Positions 29,681-30,047 of a DNA stretch of 30,047 nt are shown here, piece after piece (the first letter of the stretch is position 1; each line of letters begins with the position of its first letter). Position numbers and translations under genes: made by a program. This DNA comes from DAINBT01 sp036732785 (GTDB lineage Bacteria; Planctomycetota; Phycisphaerae; Sedimentisphaerales; SM23-30). Location of the stretch: assembly GCA_964537505.1 (NCBI GenBank), contig CAZICK010000047.1:1-30047 (forward strand). The letters are read 5' to 3'. The notes under the pieces were generated by a model, which saw nothing but the letters and a program-made list of their open reading frames with translations, was not told where the DNA came from and searched no databases.

Positions 29681-30047
29681 TCCGTGTTCCATTCTTTCCC
29701 CACCTCTCCATCTTTCCGCCCCCGCAATACCCAATACGATATACGCATCACCCTTCTTTACCACAGCCCGTCCAAAATGTCAAACAAAATCTCAACCCCT
29801 GGCCCCTCTGCTCTCCCCACTCCGACTACGCAATATTCCAACAACCCTGTTGCCAACAATTCCGTTGGCAACCGCCCCAAGTTCGCGCCCCATCCCAACT
29901 CCGCCCTCTATCTTCTGACTTCCCCCTAACCGGTCCGCCCTCTTTCTTCTTCTCTCTTACTATTGCCTATTGCCTTTTTCCGCCCCCTGCCCCCGGTCCG
30001 CCCTCTGTCTTCTGACTTCTGTCCTTCCCCCCACCCGTCCGCCCTCT
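29681..30047. repeat. Pyrimidine-rich, imperfectly repeated tract at the window end
   Basis: The plus strand is strongly C+T-rich and holds repeated words: TCCGCCCTCT four times (near 29904, 29935, 29997 and 30038) and TCTTCTGACTTC twice (near 29912 and 30008). It also has a TTGCC duplication and AATACCCAATACGATATACG. A perfect 9-bp hairpin GTTGCCAAC-AATTCC-GTTGGCAAC lies at 29849-29872. Frames through the tract give low-complexity Pro/Thr/Ser protein and have no ribosome-binding site, so I read it as non-coding repeat DNA that continues beyond the window. Confidence 0.65.

Noticed and set aside
29574..29929. Two overlapping Pro/Ser/Thr-rich frames at the window end
   Set aside because: They follow from the pyrimidine-rich repeats, overlap each other, and have no ribosome-binding site.

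Overview
The window looks like a chromosomal segment of a planctomycete, most likely class Phycisphaerae. This is an inference from gene content: a giant secreted protein with a dockerin-like GDADGNCTVDIKDLL segment, lamin-tail domains and a CotH domain; a Tat-exported GH109-type oxidoreductase-fold protein; weak Shine-Dalgarno sites at several genes; and many dispersed repeats. No rRNA, tRNA or CRISPR array is visible.

Layout. 1-229 is repeat-rich and non-coding. 230-1819 (minus) holds clpX and, upstream of it, a small SHOCT-like membrane protein whose promoter suggests a leaderless start. 2012-4666 (plus) holds a D-amino-acid aminotransferase and apolipoprotein N-acyltransferase, served by a promoter divergent from the SHOCT gene. 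4667-5837 is 1.17 kb without a credible gene and ends in a nested set of inverted repeats just before an exopolysaccharide block: outer-membrane export lipoprotein (Wza type), Wzc-like co-polymerase/ATPase and a WecA-type phosphoglycosyl transferase with an extra C-terminal domain. 11198-14725 is a tightly coupled operon, Rrf2 regulator - cysteine desulfurase - IscU scaffold - MATE transporter, in which every junction is a 4-base start/stop overlap. 14788-16179 is a Tat/lipoprotein GH109-type enzyme.

From about 16.2 kb on the content is accessory. An AT-richer orphan gene (16353-17096) is followed by what looks like half of an integron attC site. Two tiny minus-strand zinc-binding-type proteins follow, one with a near-consensus promoter. 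The minus-strand 2437-residue LTD/CotH/beta-helix surface protein fills 17946-25259. A 0.3 kb MITE-like element (25521-25819) comes next, then a DUF4177 gene enclosed by two attC-like sites and a small membrane-protein gene, together resembling stray integron cassettes.

The last region (26935-30047) is an AT-rich two-gene module on the minus strand, a YwgA/Panacea-like protein followed by an SAMHD1-like HD phosphohydrolase. It is framed by direct repeats of a sequence ending in GGTGTCCGGTACATTTTT. The window ends in a pyrimidine-rich, imperfectly repeated tract. The best candidate for an under-described system is this HD + YwgA-like pair in its repeat frame. The structured leader before the polysaccharide genes and the cassette-like segments are next.
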